Shown in pieces: positions 46,035 through 56,790 of a stretch of DNA of 64,000 bases. This stretch comes from Erythroxylum novogranatense (taxonomy: Eukaryota > Streptophyta > Magnoliopsida > Malpighiales > Erythroxylaceae): NCBI GenBank assembly GCA_029891385.1, contig CM057232.1, positions 68,325,824-68,389,823 on the forward strand. Direction: 5' to 3'. A model generated the notes under the pieces. It was not told the origin of the DNA. It worked only from the letters and a program-made list of their open reading frames with translations, and did no database searches. Within the stretch, counting starts at the first letter, position 1, and each line of letters starts with the position of its first letter. Made by a program: the position numbers and the translations under genes.

Positions 46035-48096
46035 AAGCAAATGTATTTACATGTAACTTTATCTTCTTGATTTATAGTTTTGTAATGAAAATATTTATTA
46101 TTAATAAAACAAAGAGTTTGGTTTTATCTGTATGAGCATTATATATCTGGTCATAAGGTACCAAGATTCATTTGTAAGTAATATACATATACATAGAGAT
46201 GTATGGGAAACATGTATATTATTAGAATCTGAATAAATTGATTCACAATTGAATAATCAAGTTGGTCGTTTGATTATGGTTTAGACTGTAGTATTGCGAT
46301 TTATCTCCATATAAGTAAAGGAGTTTACTTAAAGGGAATGATGAGTTTCATATCATGATAGTAGTAGACTATCGATAATGGAACTATTAAATGAATCTGG
46401 AATCAAGTATGTTTTCAAGAATAAAGTGGGTCGTTACTTTAATCTTAAAACATACAACTTAAGCATTCGCTTATTATGAACCACAATCTTGATGAGTGGT
46501 GAACTCATACGTGTTTCATTATAATTCTTGATATGATCGAAATGGATTTTTACAGGGTATTAATCCAGTGTCTGCATGTTGAAATTATTCATTGAAATAT
46601 GTATCAGGGAACATTCACTCAAATAAAGAGTTTATAGTGTTATCATCTCTTCTAGATGTTTTAAGGAGATTTGGTGATTAAACTGGCGCCAGTAGTTTGA
46701 TGGACTAGCTACCCATCAAGTCTTAACACTAAGATGAGATCTTATGTGTTAATCACCATATAAAGTAAAATGAGAGATCTAGAAGAAAAAACTAACATAA
46801 GGGCAAAACGGTAAATTTACCCTTTGTTGTGCGGATGGCTATAATAAGGTTCTAAATAGGGTTTGCAATTGGACATGTTCTCATAATATTTAATAATTCA
46901 AGAGTTTAACTAATTGTCTCTAGTGGAATGACATTTAGTTAATAAGCTAGAATTAATTCAATGAGATTGAATTATTTACGGGCTTATTGGAGCTTGAATT
47001 ATCAAAGTCAATAAGATTCCCCACTTGGCTTTAAGGAAGGTTATCAAGCTAAGTAAGAAGTAGTTTGGAGGCTTTAGAAGTCCATAATTGAATGATGGGC
47101 TTATACTAATTAATAGTTAATTGGAAGCCCATATGTTCATTTAGAAATGGGCTTGTTTTGGTTTAATGTAATTGATTAGATTAATTATATTAAAACAATT
47201 TTTTTAAATGGAGAAGAAGCAATTTCGAAATTGTGTTAGGTTAGATGTGTAACCACACATTTGACATTAAAATACTAAAAAAGATGGTCTTTATTATGGT
47301 TCATCATTATTAAATGGAGTTATGAACTTACCATTAAATGGTTTAATGGTTAGCTTTTAATGTTGGCATGTAACCTATTTGCATTCATTAGATGAAAGAT
47401 GAAAGATGTGCATTAGATGGACCATCTTCCTTCTTTCTTCTTGCCAAAACCGAAATGGGTATTCAATTATAGGTTATGGTCTTTCCAAATAGCCATTTTA
47501 AAGATAATTGAAGTAAGTCTCATTTATTGGCTATTTGATGAGTGATTAATGTAAGTGATGCATTGGATGCCTCTCACTTTTCCATTCATGCATATTTCAA
47601 ATTGAGATGTAAGAAAGGGTTCTTGCATGGTTTTAGACTTTCTCTCCTTTCATGCAAGGTAGAACCGAAATTCCTAAGTGAAAGAATTGAAAGAGTTTCA
47701 ATTTTGGTTCTTCTTCTAAGAAAATCTCCTCCAAATATTTCTTCTCCTTTCCCACCAAAGGATTTTGTTAACCTAGTTGTCCTTGAAGAACAAGTGGTAA
47801 ATCTAATTGGTTGAGGATACTACAACAAGGAAAAGATAGATTGCTAAAGGAAAAGACTCAAAGGCAAAGGATTTGGATATAAGAAGGAGAGGATAGCGCG
47901 CGAGGATTTAAAGTCATGGCGAAGGAGTCGGTAATTCCTTTTATCTTGTTCTTGGTTTTATTATCCTTATACCATATCATGTATGGATTAGCATGTTGAT
48001 TTGGATATATTGCTTCTGCTGCAAGATGATTTCTTAAAAAGTTTTGAAATCTATCGTTTCTCCATACTAAACATGCTTTCTTTTTCCGATCCAACT
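46035..48096 (+). repeat. 3' LTR of copia-A, lacking its first bases
   Basis: Aligns to the 5' LTR from about base 33 on (GTATTTACATGTAACTTT..). The LTR start TGTTGGAG, the polypurine tract and the RNase H end are deleted together. Otherwise nearly identical to 38907-40968. Confidence 0.9.
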
Positions 48097-48320
48097 GGGA
48101 AGTGATGTCGTTTTTGGCTTAGGGAATAAGAGAGGAAGAGAAGCAAAAATTAGGTCATTTCTTAGTTAGCCATCCGAAAATCACAAGAGAGGAGGAGAGT
48201 GAGAAGTTTCAAAAATTCAAAGGAGAAAGAAGAGAGGTAGATTTTAAAGGTTTTCTAAGCTTTAGCAAGGAGGATTCAAGTGGTTTTATGTAAGAAGGAA
48301 GGACAAAGAAAGAGGTTCTC
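48097..48320 (+). repeat. Chromovirus 3' LTR, part 2 of 3
   Basis: Corresponds to about 27020-27243 of the 5' LTR, starting with the second GGGAA copy and ending at AGAGGTTCTC, where homology switches to another LTR. Confidence 0.9.
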
Positions 48321-51300
48321 TCAATTGGAAGGGTAGAATAGTAAATTGGCATATGATGTGCTAGATTGGGATTTCATAGGACTGCTCATGCATAATAGGA
48401 TTGCTACATAGTCACAATTGTGCACAGGAACTTACTGTACATGCACACATGACATTCCCGATTTTCGTGCCTAAGACAATTTTATTGGGATTAGTGTGAT
48501 TTTTGGGTTTGGAAAATTATTCGGAGTGCGTCATCGAGTGTTTTACATTTTTAGGGATTTATGAGAATTTTTCTGGAGTTTTTCGGGGTTCTTGCCCAGA
48601 CCGGAAAATTCGAACTGACTGACTGAGTGAGCTGTTTTGTACTGAAAAGGATTACCTAATGGCATGAGATTAGTGGATAAATGATGATAGGGAATTATTT
48701 TAGTACCATGATTAGAGCTTAATTGGGATTAGCACTTAATTAACTAGGATTAGCTTGATTTTGTCTTTTTTTCCCTTTCTTATGCCAAGTGTCCTCTTCA
48801 TTAAAGAAATTTGTCTCCTTATATTCATCACCTACGACTTTTTAAAGATCAATTGCTTGAGTCTCCCTTGTCATTTACGGCTATTCCTCTTAAGTGTATA
48901 AGTTTATCTTCTTGAAAGTTGAAAAAGGGTTATTTTAAAAGTGCAAAACTTCATCATCCGAAGGTGCCTTGTTCTCCTCTTTCGAATTTTCCTTTTACCT
49001 ATCCCATATAAGAATTGTCTCCTTGGTTCCTTGCTTGCTCTTCTTCACACACAAACCAAGTTGAAGCTTTGAGTTGATGAGAACCTTTGGAATGCTTGTG
49101 AAGGCCGTAGGTGAGGTGTTAAGTTAGGAAGTTATGGAGAAATGAAAAGACTTGGAGAATTGATAGCTTGAACTTGTTTAAGGTGAGTATTGATGGTTGT
49201 TTTTATGCTTTTGGTAGTTAGAAGCATTCATGGGAAGTACTTGTGCATTTATTTCATGATGATAATAAGGGTAGGTTTCAATGGGTTTAATGCATGCTTG
49301 TATGAGGGAATTGGTTATGGTAGTTAAAGAATGTGAAAGAGATGTTTTAATGATGTTTATGATGTTTAATGAATGGAAATAAATTATGGAAGTTGTGTAT
49401 GTGGGTGCTGCCAACTTTTGTGTAGGTATATAAGTATATGTTGTGAGGATTTTGTGGTTGAATTAGAGGTGTAAATGGATGCTTAATGATGTGTTATTGA
49501 TATTAGAAGTGATAGGAGTTAGGTTGAAGTTGAAAACTAGAAAATGCATTTTGACCCTATTGAAATTTTTGATCATAACTAATTGTGTAGGTGAGCAAAT
49601 TAGGTGAGGTTTGTGCCCAATTAAACTTTGGGATGTTGGCTACATTTTTGTGTGAAATAGGTGTTGTCCAATTTTAGCTTTAAGAGGTTGCAATGCGGCT
49701 TGGAAAGTTACTGCTATTGACTGGAATGAATAGTACCCGAAACCATAACCTAGAGTTTTGCTAATTTTTATAAATTAATTGAGAAGGAATTAGAACAAAT
49801 GGACTAAATGAAAGTTCAAGCCTATTAAGTTATCTTTCCAATGCCTCTTATTTTGCAATTTTTCGATATGTATAGTAGGAGTTATGGACTGATGACTATT
49901 GACTGTTTTCATGCATTGAATGAAACCTAGCTGGAATGTCAAATTTGGTGCACATTATGATTTGGAGCAATTTTAGTAATTTATGTGAACTGAAGTGGTG
50001 TGAGTGATCTTCTGCAAAGTTGTAGTGGAAGAAATTATCTTGAGAATGATATATGACATGTAATTTTCGGTTGTCAGATTTGAGAGAAATGAATTTGCAA
50101 AAACTGAACCTGCCTTAGGTTGTGAATTGCTGATCATAGCAGAAACTTGCATAACAGTTTTGAAATTGTTAGAGATCGAATTGGATGTTGAGTTCTTCAT
50201 GAAAACTGAAGTTTGAGATCTTATCTTTTTATGGATATAAGGTAGTGAATTTGGTGACATGTTTGTTAAGAGATATACTGTTGTGAAATGTGCTGTTCAG
50301 ATTGGGAAAATTCTGAGGGCTGATGCTTTGGTGAATTGTTTGACATAGTTAGCAAGTGAATCTGATTTTGGGTTGTTCATGAAAGTTGTAGATAACATTG
50401 TGATCTTACTGCCTTATTTAGTGTATAATTGTTGACTCAAGAATCAGAGAGTTACTGAATTTGCAATGTACTGCCCTGTTTTGGTAGGTTTTGAGTAGGC
50501 AGTAGGTTTGATTGGATTTTTGACACCCTTAGGTGTGAAATTGATTTTTATGGTCTTCTTGAGAATTGTAGAGGTTTTCATTATCTTTCCAACAAGGTAT
50601 CGTTTGCATTTTTCTGAAATGTGTAGAAAGAGATATGATAGGTTGAAATTCGGTTGGAAAACAGGAAAAAGAGAAGGAAATAAGGGCTATAAATTGTTGA
50701 ATTTTGGTTTCTTTCGTGAATAACTTTTCCGTCCGTCGTCCGATTGACCTGATTCTTGAGGCATCGGATTCAATGAATATTTAATGTCATTTTCTGAGAG
50801 ATTCGGGATTTTTGGACGGGAAATTGACGTGGGTCCGGGTAAAGGTCTGTTTAATCACTGTTTTGTTTAATTGGGGACCTATAGAGGTCCGAATTATGCA
50901 CTCGTCCGTCGCCAATAGGTTTCTAATTTTTAGACGGATTTTTATGATGGAAAAAAAATGAGACTAGGGCTGGGAATTCATGAACATGCATATTTCACCT
51001 ACATGTGCATCAGTACTAGTTCGAATTAAATATTTAGTGACTCGTACCTTCTCTGATTCTTATAGAGACCCAAGTGGAGCGTTGTTCGACCGACGGGGTG
51101 AAAACTTCCCGGCATTAGCTCGGAAGTAATAGGTGAGTAACCTAGGTGGTTACCTCAATCTACGTGTTCTTGTAACTTATTTATTTACTGGGATTACTTG
51201 GATTACATGATATTGATTGCAAATTCTCGCTCATTAGAATTCTAGATCGTTATGTAGCTGTTCAATTGAACATGTGCACTCATGCACGATGCATAAACCG

Positions 51301-52107
51301 ATAAAGAATAAATGTGAACCGAGTCGCCATCGATCATCGTCTGCGAGCTAGAGCTCGAAGGAGATAATTCTCCTAGACGCGCGTCTCTCGTCTCATGAAC
51401 AACATTAAAGCACTCGATTACAATCTTGTAATAAATCTGGAAAAGAGTCACATGTGCATTGCATCTTGGACTGAATATGTGACATGGTACCGTTGTATGT
51501 ATCTTGTAATATGATATAATCGTGTTACATTTCTGTATCGTCTTTGTATGCCTATTCTTGTGATCATATTAGCATTGTAATTGTATGATTCTTGGATGCA
51601 TCTTGTATCATGCTTATGTGATGCATGAATTGGGAGAACCATCGATGATGGTTTCTCATTGAGTTATAAACTCATCTAAAATTGCAATATATTTTTCGAG
51701 GCTTAAGTGTAGAGCAGATAGCTCCTCGGGGTCGTAGAGTGGTATCTTGTGGATTGGCGAGAGGCAATGGCTCAAAGGTCGGTCATTGGGCTTTCTTTTG
51801 GAGACTTATAGTTAGATCTATTCTTTGTACATTCTTGTATAGTGCAGCGATTATGCGGTGTTTTGGAACATGTGCGGTGAAAATCTTGACGGTTTGTAAA
51901 TTTCTGAATTTTGAGTGAATGAAATGAAATCCAGTTTGGTTTTAAAAGTTGTCAATTTCTTCGTCTTGCTTTATGATTGTGATGCCATGGGGAGTTTAGT
52001 GGTAGTTGTCAGTAGTGGTCTCTTATCGTAGGATATGTACCGGAATGACTTACGGGCGTTCCGGTGGGTACTCTATGGTAAGGGCTCTGATGAAGAGGTC
52101 CTTCTGA
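48321..52107 (+). mobile_element. Third TGTAAC-type long LTR, both termini missing
   Basis: The start CAATTGGAAGGGTAGAATAGT matches about base 13 onward of solo LTR 2 (..TAGTGGAAAGGGGTAGAATGGT), and the end GGTGGGTACTCTATGGTAAGGG matches its last 25 bases, but neither TGTAACATCCC nor GCTACA is present. About 45 bases of the host LTR (5' LTR 27244-27290) are missing at the site and no target duplication is seen. It is diverged from the two solo LTRs except for conserved blocks. Frames inside are random. Confidence 0.78.
51133..51700 (+). other. Candidate LTR intron / hairpin module (third LTR)
   Basis: Donor-like ATAG|GTGAGTAACC at 51133; the acceptor position reads ATTTTTCGAG|G ending 51700, so CAG has become GAG. 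Inverted repeats: CGAGCT-AG-AGCTCG (51343-51356), ACCATC-GAT-GATGGT (51638-51652), TGAGTT-ATA-AACTCA (51660-51674). Confidence 0.5.
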
Positions 52108-54754
52108 GTAAGAGAAAATTCAATTTCTTGGTTATATTGTTAGGATTTTATCTTTCTTGTTTCATATTGGTGATTAGAAAAGTGATTAGAAGGATTTGTT
52201 GTAGGAGGAGAGGAAAAAAAATCAGATTGTGTATGGATTAGGGTTTCGAAATTTATGAATTGATGTGTTAAAGTTTTGTTTTTCATGCTTTAAATGGATG
52301 ATTGGAAGAGGTTTTAGAGAAAGAATAAGAAAGGAAAGATTTCCCACCATTAGAAACTAGGAGGGTGATGTCGTGGGTTTCATGAGGGAAGAAGAAGTTG
52401 ACATTTCATGGCTTTATTGTTAGGATTTGTCTAATGGTGGTTTGGAGAATGTGTTGTGAAGGAAAAATGAAAGAAGAAAAGTTAGGGAAGCTTAGTTGAA
52501 AAAAATCAGCATGTATGGATGGCTTTAGGGTTGAGAATTTTCGAAAATAATGGATTAAATTGAAAGAAGTTTGAGTTAATATAGCATAGGAATGGTATAG
52601 GAAAGGTTTAGGTTAGGTTATGTAAATTGAAAGTCAAGTTTTTTACATTCTTGAAAATTCCAGCATATGTATCTTTGATTAATTAGACTTGTTATGTTTT
52701 GTTTAAGGTCCATTAAGACATTTGGAGCTTGAGGAAGGACAAGTTAATCAATTGCCAAGCCAAAGAAGTCAAGGTGGGTAACTTTTTAATAATTGAGTAA
52801 TAAGCTACTTAAATGTCTCTTGAATGGTTTCCTATGACTTTCAAATTTTGAATGCATTATTGTTTGTGATAACGTAAACATGTATTATGTGCCTTCTTAT
52901 GTAACTATATTGTGTAAAGATTCGTATAATTGTTTGACAAGTAACAAAGTTCCGAATATGAGATTTTGGTGATTATGTGAAAGTGACTAGTTGTAATGGT
53001 CATTTGTGGCAAATCCTTATGAATATTGTAATGTTAGGAAACTTGATTTAAAATGAGAAAAATGTGAGTATATGATTTTGGATGAATGCCTAAAGTGAAA
53101 TTGCATGATTTCTTGGGTTTGTAGTGATCCCCTCTGTTAGCAAGTGCGCACTTGTCTATTAGGCTTCTCCCGCCAGCCCGTTAGTGGCATAGGAGTTCCG
53201 AAATCGGACTCCCCTCTGTTCACGGCTACACATGGTCGCTTGTCGGACATGTGTAGTACGTCCTCTTAGGATCACTCAAACCATCTGATATGTGATTTTG
53301 TGTTATTATATGACATTCGTTGATTTTGTTGTAAATGTTTTATTGTATTAGAAACTGAAGTTGTTGAATATTGACTTGAAATTTAATTGTTGATGCATGC
53401 TTTAGCTTATGCTTGGCTATTAAACTGTTACCCACGGAGCCGTCGTGCTCACCCCCTTCCTCCCTCCACAGGTATTGAGCGAGAAACCGGGTCGTCGCAT
53501 CGGGAATAAGGCATTACTCCGATGCTTTTGTTTTTGAAGTCATACTTTTGAAAACAATGCTTTGGCTAGCATTTTATTGGCTTTTGTAAACTTTCTTTGG
53601 AATTTTTGTATCCGGGCTAAAATGCTCTTCAAAGCATTGTATTTGCTATTCATGTAAATATTAAGGTTTTGAAGTTTCCATTGTATATTGTATATGTTTA
53701 AGCATGTATGGTTGTATGTTTGTAAAAGCAAGCATGAGCTTGTAGTTTCTTTATGTTTTGGAAATGGGTTGATGTTTAGGAGTTAGGTTAGATACCTAAG
53801 ATTGTGTTGTTGCCATTTAGATATCTAAGATTGTGTTGTTGCCATTTGGAGTTGATGTGGTTTGGTTGTTGTATATGTGTGAGAATTTGGGAGATTGAAG
53901 TGTTTTTGTGTAGGTGGAAGTTAGGTTGGAAAATTTTAAAATTTTGGCTAGAGCATTTTTAGGGGAGGTGCTGTCCATTTTTTTTTAAAAAATGGGCAGC
54001 CACCTTGTTTGACTTTTAGAGCATGTTAGAGTCTAAATTTGAGTGAGAGGTATTTCTTAAAGATTGTAGAACTTATCAAGATCTTTAAAACGGTATAAAA
54101 TGGGTTAATTTTCGACTTAAGATAAAAAAGTTATAGGCATTTGAAAATTTCTTATTACTATTCATTTGGTAATTTTCACTATTCATATGGTAATTAGCTA
54201 AACAACAACTTTAAACAAGTTTCTACTTCTTTTGATGATCGTTATTCCTTTTGTTTTCTTCATGAAGGTTGTAAAATATCTTTGAATCTTTCCGATGATG
54301 ACATATAGGACATTTTCGATTCTTTTATATCAAAAGTTGTAACTTTTCAATTTTGGCATAATGTAGGAGCAGTTAAGTTTGGAATAAACCTTTAAAGCAA
54401 CTTATGGATGACTTTGTTTTTAACATCCTCTTTGAAAGGTATAACGTTTCTAATTAGTCTTGATAGACGCTAAATCTTCGAAATTCGGATTTTCGAGACG
54501 TTTTCTGTTTTCTTTTGACCTAGAAGCATGGAATTTCGGATTAGCTTAGACATATGAGTAATTATGGGCCCCTAAGCAGATCAAATTTTACTGGAGGATA
54601 AATAGGGTAAATTTATCAAGGTTTATTCGGATAACGTGAACTTAAGTCCGATTTGAGGTTTAATTAGTGGTGAGGAATCACTCCCTCGTGAGATGTGCGT
54701 CCAGACGTCATGTAGGACGTCGGACACGTGTCGCACCAGGGAGGGGTTCCAACA
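52108..54754 (+). repeat. Chromovirus 3' LTR, part 3 of 3
   Basis: Corresponds to about 27288-29935 of the 5' LTR and ends GGGTTCCAACA before the TGCAT duplication. Confidence 0.92.
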
Positions 54755-54759
54755 TGCAT

Positions 54760-55135
54760 TTTCTTCTAGTGTCAACAAACACTTTTCATTAAAAGAACTA
54801 TCATCATGTAAGTTAACAATATACGTATTTCCATGTCTCAAACCAATAAAAGCAACATGATCATCCTTCTTAACCATGCAATGAGATGATTCAAATGTCA
54901 CATTAAAATTCATATCACATAATTGAGAAACACTTAGCAAATTATGTTTCAAGCCATCAATAAGCAAAATATTGTCAATGGTAGGCAAAGGTTCCTTACC
55001 CACTTTATCAATACCAATGACTTTACCTTTGTTTTTGTCTCCAAATGTGACATATCCTTGATTCTTTGGTTTAATTTTTGCAAATAGATTCTTGTCTCCA
55101 CTCATATGCCTTGAGCATCCACTATCTATGTACCA
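54760..55135 (-). pseudogene. SIRE-like protease and start of integrase region
   Basis: On the minus strand the protease active site block WYIDSGCSRHMSG lies at about 55135-55097, followed by a clean frame with GKVIGIDKVG, IDNILLIDGLKHNLLSVSQL and HNLLSVSQLCD, typical of copia protease and linker. It stops being SIRE sequence at the chromovirus end (54759) and resumes at 26350 with the integrase zinc region. The preceding gag frame ends at 55152 in a different phase. Confidence 0.87.
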
Positions 55136-55975
55136 TATGCTTGGTGGTTTTTCATCCCTTGCTTGTACCTAAAATAGAAACATGTTTTCTCTTTATAGTT
55201 ACCCAAGCTATTTTGGGTCCATTTTGGTTAGCCATATAAACCACATTAGGAGGTGTTGTGCCTTTAACCACCCAGATTTTCTTAACATGAATACATCTCC
55301 AAATACTCTCACATGCAATTTCTATATGACCATCTTTCAAAGACTTAGCACATTTAGCAACTTTTCCATCTTTAGTGAATTTAGAAATCAAAGAACAATC
55401 TCTATCAAAAGGATCATATCCTAAACCATGTCTAGAAATTGAATATCTTTGTAAAGACAACATCTTTTCAAACTTTTCATTTCTACCAGCAAATTTTCCA
55501 ACCACATAAGAAAACTCCTTTCTAAGTCTATCAAGTTCACAAGCAAGATTTTCTTTTTTAGCAAGGCATGCAGAATGATCTTCCTTAGGACAATCTAAAT
55601 CATCAATAGTCTCATGTAAAACACTATTTTCAGCAACTAGTTCTCTTATTTTCTTTCTCAATTTCTTGTTGATCTCAATAGCTTCTTCAAAATCAATTTG
55701 TAAAGCATTAAAAGAATATCTACAATCTTGATCAATTAATGTTACCTCATCTTCATCATCACTTGTTAAGGAGCTATTTTCCATAAGAGCTAAGTTGTTT
55801 TCATCATTGCTTTGATATGCTTCCTCATCATCACTCCAAGTGGCTACTAGGCTAGCTTTCTTTTTCCCTTTGTCATACTTGTCATTTTTCTGAAGATTTG
55901 AAGTGAAGGATGAGCTTTTGCATTCTCTAGCATGATGCACTCTTTTTCCACATTTCCAACATTCTTCATTGCAAT
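55136..55975 (-). pseudogene. SIRE-like gag, C-terminal part with zinc knuckle
   Basis: A zinc knuckle CWKCGKRVHHAREC (CX2CX4HX4C, about 55967-55926) starts the segment, followed by a Ser/Glu-rich region, an acidic stretch and a long heptad-like helix (EAIEINKKLRKKIRELVAEN and later LACELDRLRKEFSYVVGKF), usual for SIRE-type gag. The end (NQNGPKIAWV) matches the conserved GPK.(I/A)WVP region. The frame is open from 55940 to 55152. Homology stops upstream of the knuckle at about 55975: the N-terminal gag, leader and 5' LTR are gone. Confidence 0.83.
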
Positions 55976-56790
55976 GAAAGTATAGAAATTAAAGTAAAAG
56001 TAAAATATCGAAAACAAAGATCTTTAATTAAACCTAACTACTGAATAACCTAGGATATGATCTCTAGATTCAATTTGGTAGTCATATATGAATCAAAAAA
56101 TGATCAATATAGGAAGTAACTTCACAATTTTGGGTTATCTAACCTAAGTTATGTTGTTCCTAACGATTAATGATCATTAGATGCTACTCACAAACATCAA
56201 ATATTAATGATTACATATTATATTCAATGTTTTAGAAATAGGTTCAAACTGAAAAAATCAAAATAACATATTAAGATCATTCATCCCAAAACCAATCAAA
56301 TAAACACCAATAACATAGCAATCTGAAAAGAAATTACAACTTTAACATGATAGAAATAGCTTAACTATGACTTGACGTCAATATTCCTGTTGAACCGGTG
56401 TAGAAAAACTAGCCTTCTATCTTTATTTTCATGCTCTAACTGTGGGTCATTTTCTCCGTGTGCTATCTCGTACTCTCTTATACTGCCTCCCCCTCTCATT
56501 GTCTATTCCCCGATGTGACCATTTAACTTTGGAATTTTTGGTCTTAGGACACTGTTCAGCTTCCTCTCTTCACACTTATGCCGCAGCTCCCTTCTCCAGT
56601 GACCAAGCTGCCGCAGGCCTTCTCTAGCCACCAAGCCACTGCAGCTGCCCTCTATTCATGCCCTATAACCATATACTTCTCCTCTCTTCACGCTTGCCGC
56701 GCCGCCCACTATTCCATTGATGGGAAAAATTAATGTTAAGGGTTTTTGGTCCACCTATACTATCCACACCAACTCTCCATTTACTTGCCT
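55976..56790. other. Unassigned interval between two retroelements
   Basis: About 815 bases replace the missing 5' part of the SIRE-like element. The first 400 bases are AT-rich and read, on the minus strand, somewhat like an OTA-type LTR (GGTTAGATAACCCAAAATTG, CCTAGGTTATTCAGTAGTTAGG). The rest is pyrimidine-rich with CTGCCGCAG-type words. The frame at 56442-56627 has no motif. Confidence 0.4.

Larger units (their letters stand above)
38875..48096 (+). mobile_element. Full-length degenerate copia-A element in the chromovirus 3' LTR
   Basis: Bounded by TGTTGGAG (38875) and GATCCAACT (48096; the 5' LTR shows CCAACA, so the last base has changed), with GGGAA on both sides (38870-38874, 48097-48101). 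It has a 2.09-kb 5' LTR, primer site, a 1.5-kb leader, and gag, protease, integrase, RT and RNase H in copia order, all damaged. The first 30-odd bases of the 3' LTR and the polypurine tract are deleted. Its empty site can be read in the chromovirus 5' LTR at about 27021-27031. Confidence 0.93.
26356..54754 (+). mobile_element. Tekay-like Ty3-gypsy chromovirus with three nested insertions
   Basis: Bounded by TGTTAGACCCCG (26356) and GGGTTCCAACA (54754) and by TGCAT at 26351-26355 and 54755-54759. It carries a Met-tRNA-type primer site, gag, protease, RT, RNase H, integrase, a C-terminal chromodomain, and polypurine tract in gypsy order. Nested inside are solo LTR 2 (31716-35051), a copia-A element (38875-48096) and an LTR fragment (48321-52107); about 12.0 kb is its own. 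Its insertion split the SIRE-like gene between protease and integrase. The two 3.6-kb LTRs look very alike by eye, so it inserted more recently than the SIRE-like host. Confidence 0.93.
18536..55975 (-). mobile_element. SIRE/Maximus-like Ty1-copia element, 5'-truncated and split by two insertions
   Basis: In minus-strand order the pieces are gag (55975-55152), protease (to 54760), integrase and RT (26350-24708), end of RT and RNase H (21604-20602), a 1-kb untranslated tail, polypurine tract, and 3' LTR (18536-19585). Inside it lie a solo LTR (21610-24702) and a chromovirus (26356-54754), each with a 5-bp duplication, so about 5.9 kb is its own. The gene order gag-PR-INT-RT-RH identifies copia; the LTASRPDI, SWASKKQ and YSRTKHIEIKHHF blocks and the integrase GPSRHASLSGK block point to the SIRE lineage. 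The 5' LTR and N-terminal gag are lost at a breakpoint near 55975. GAATC precedes its left end; no partner survives. Confidence 0.85.

Noticed and set aside
56442..56627. Leu/Ser-rich 61-codon frame
   Set aside because: Pyrimidine-rich DNA; no signal-peptide-like design, promoter or homology that I can recognise.
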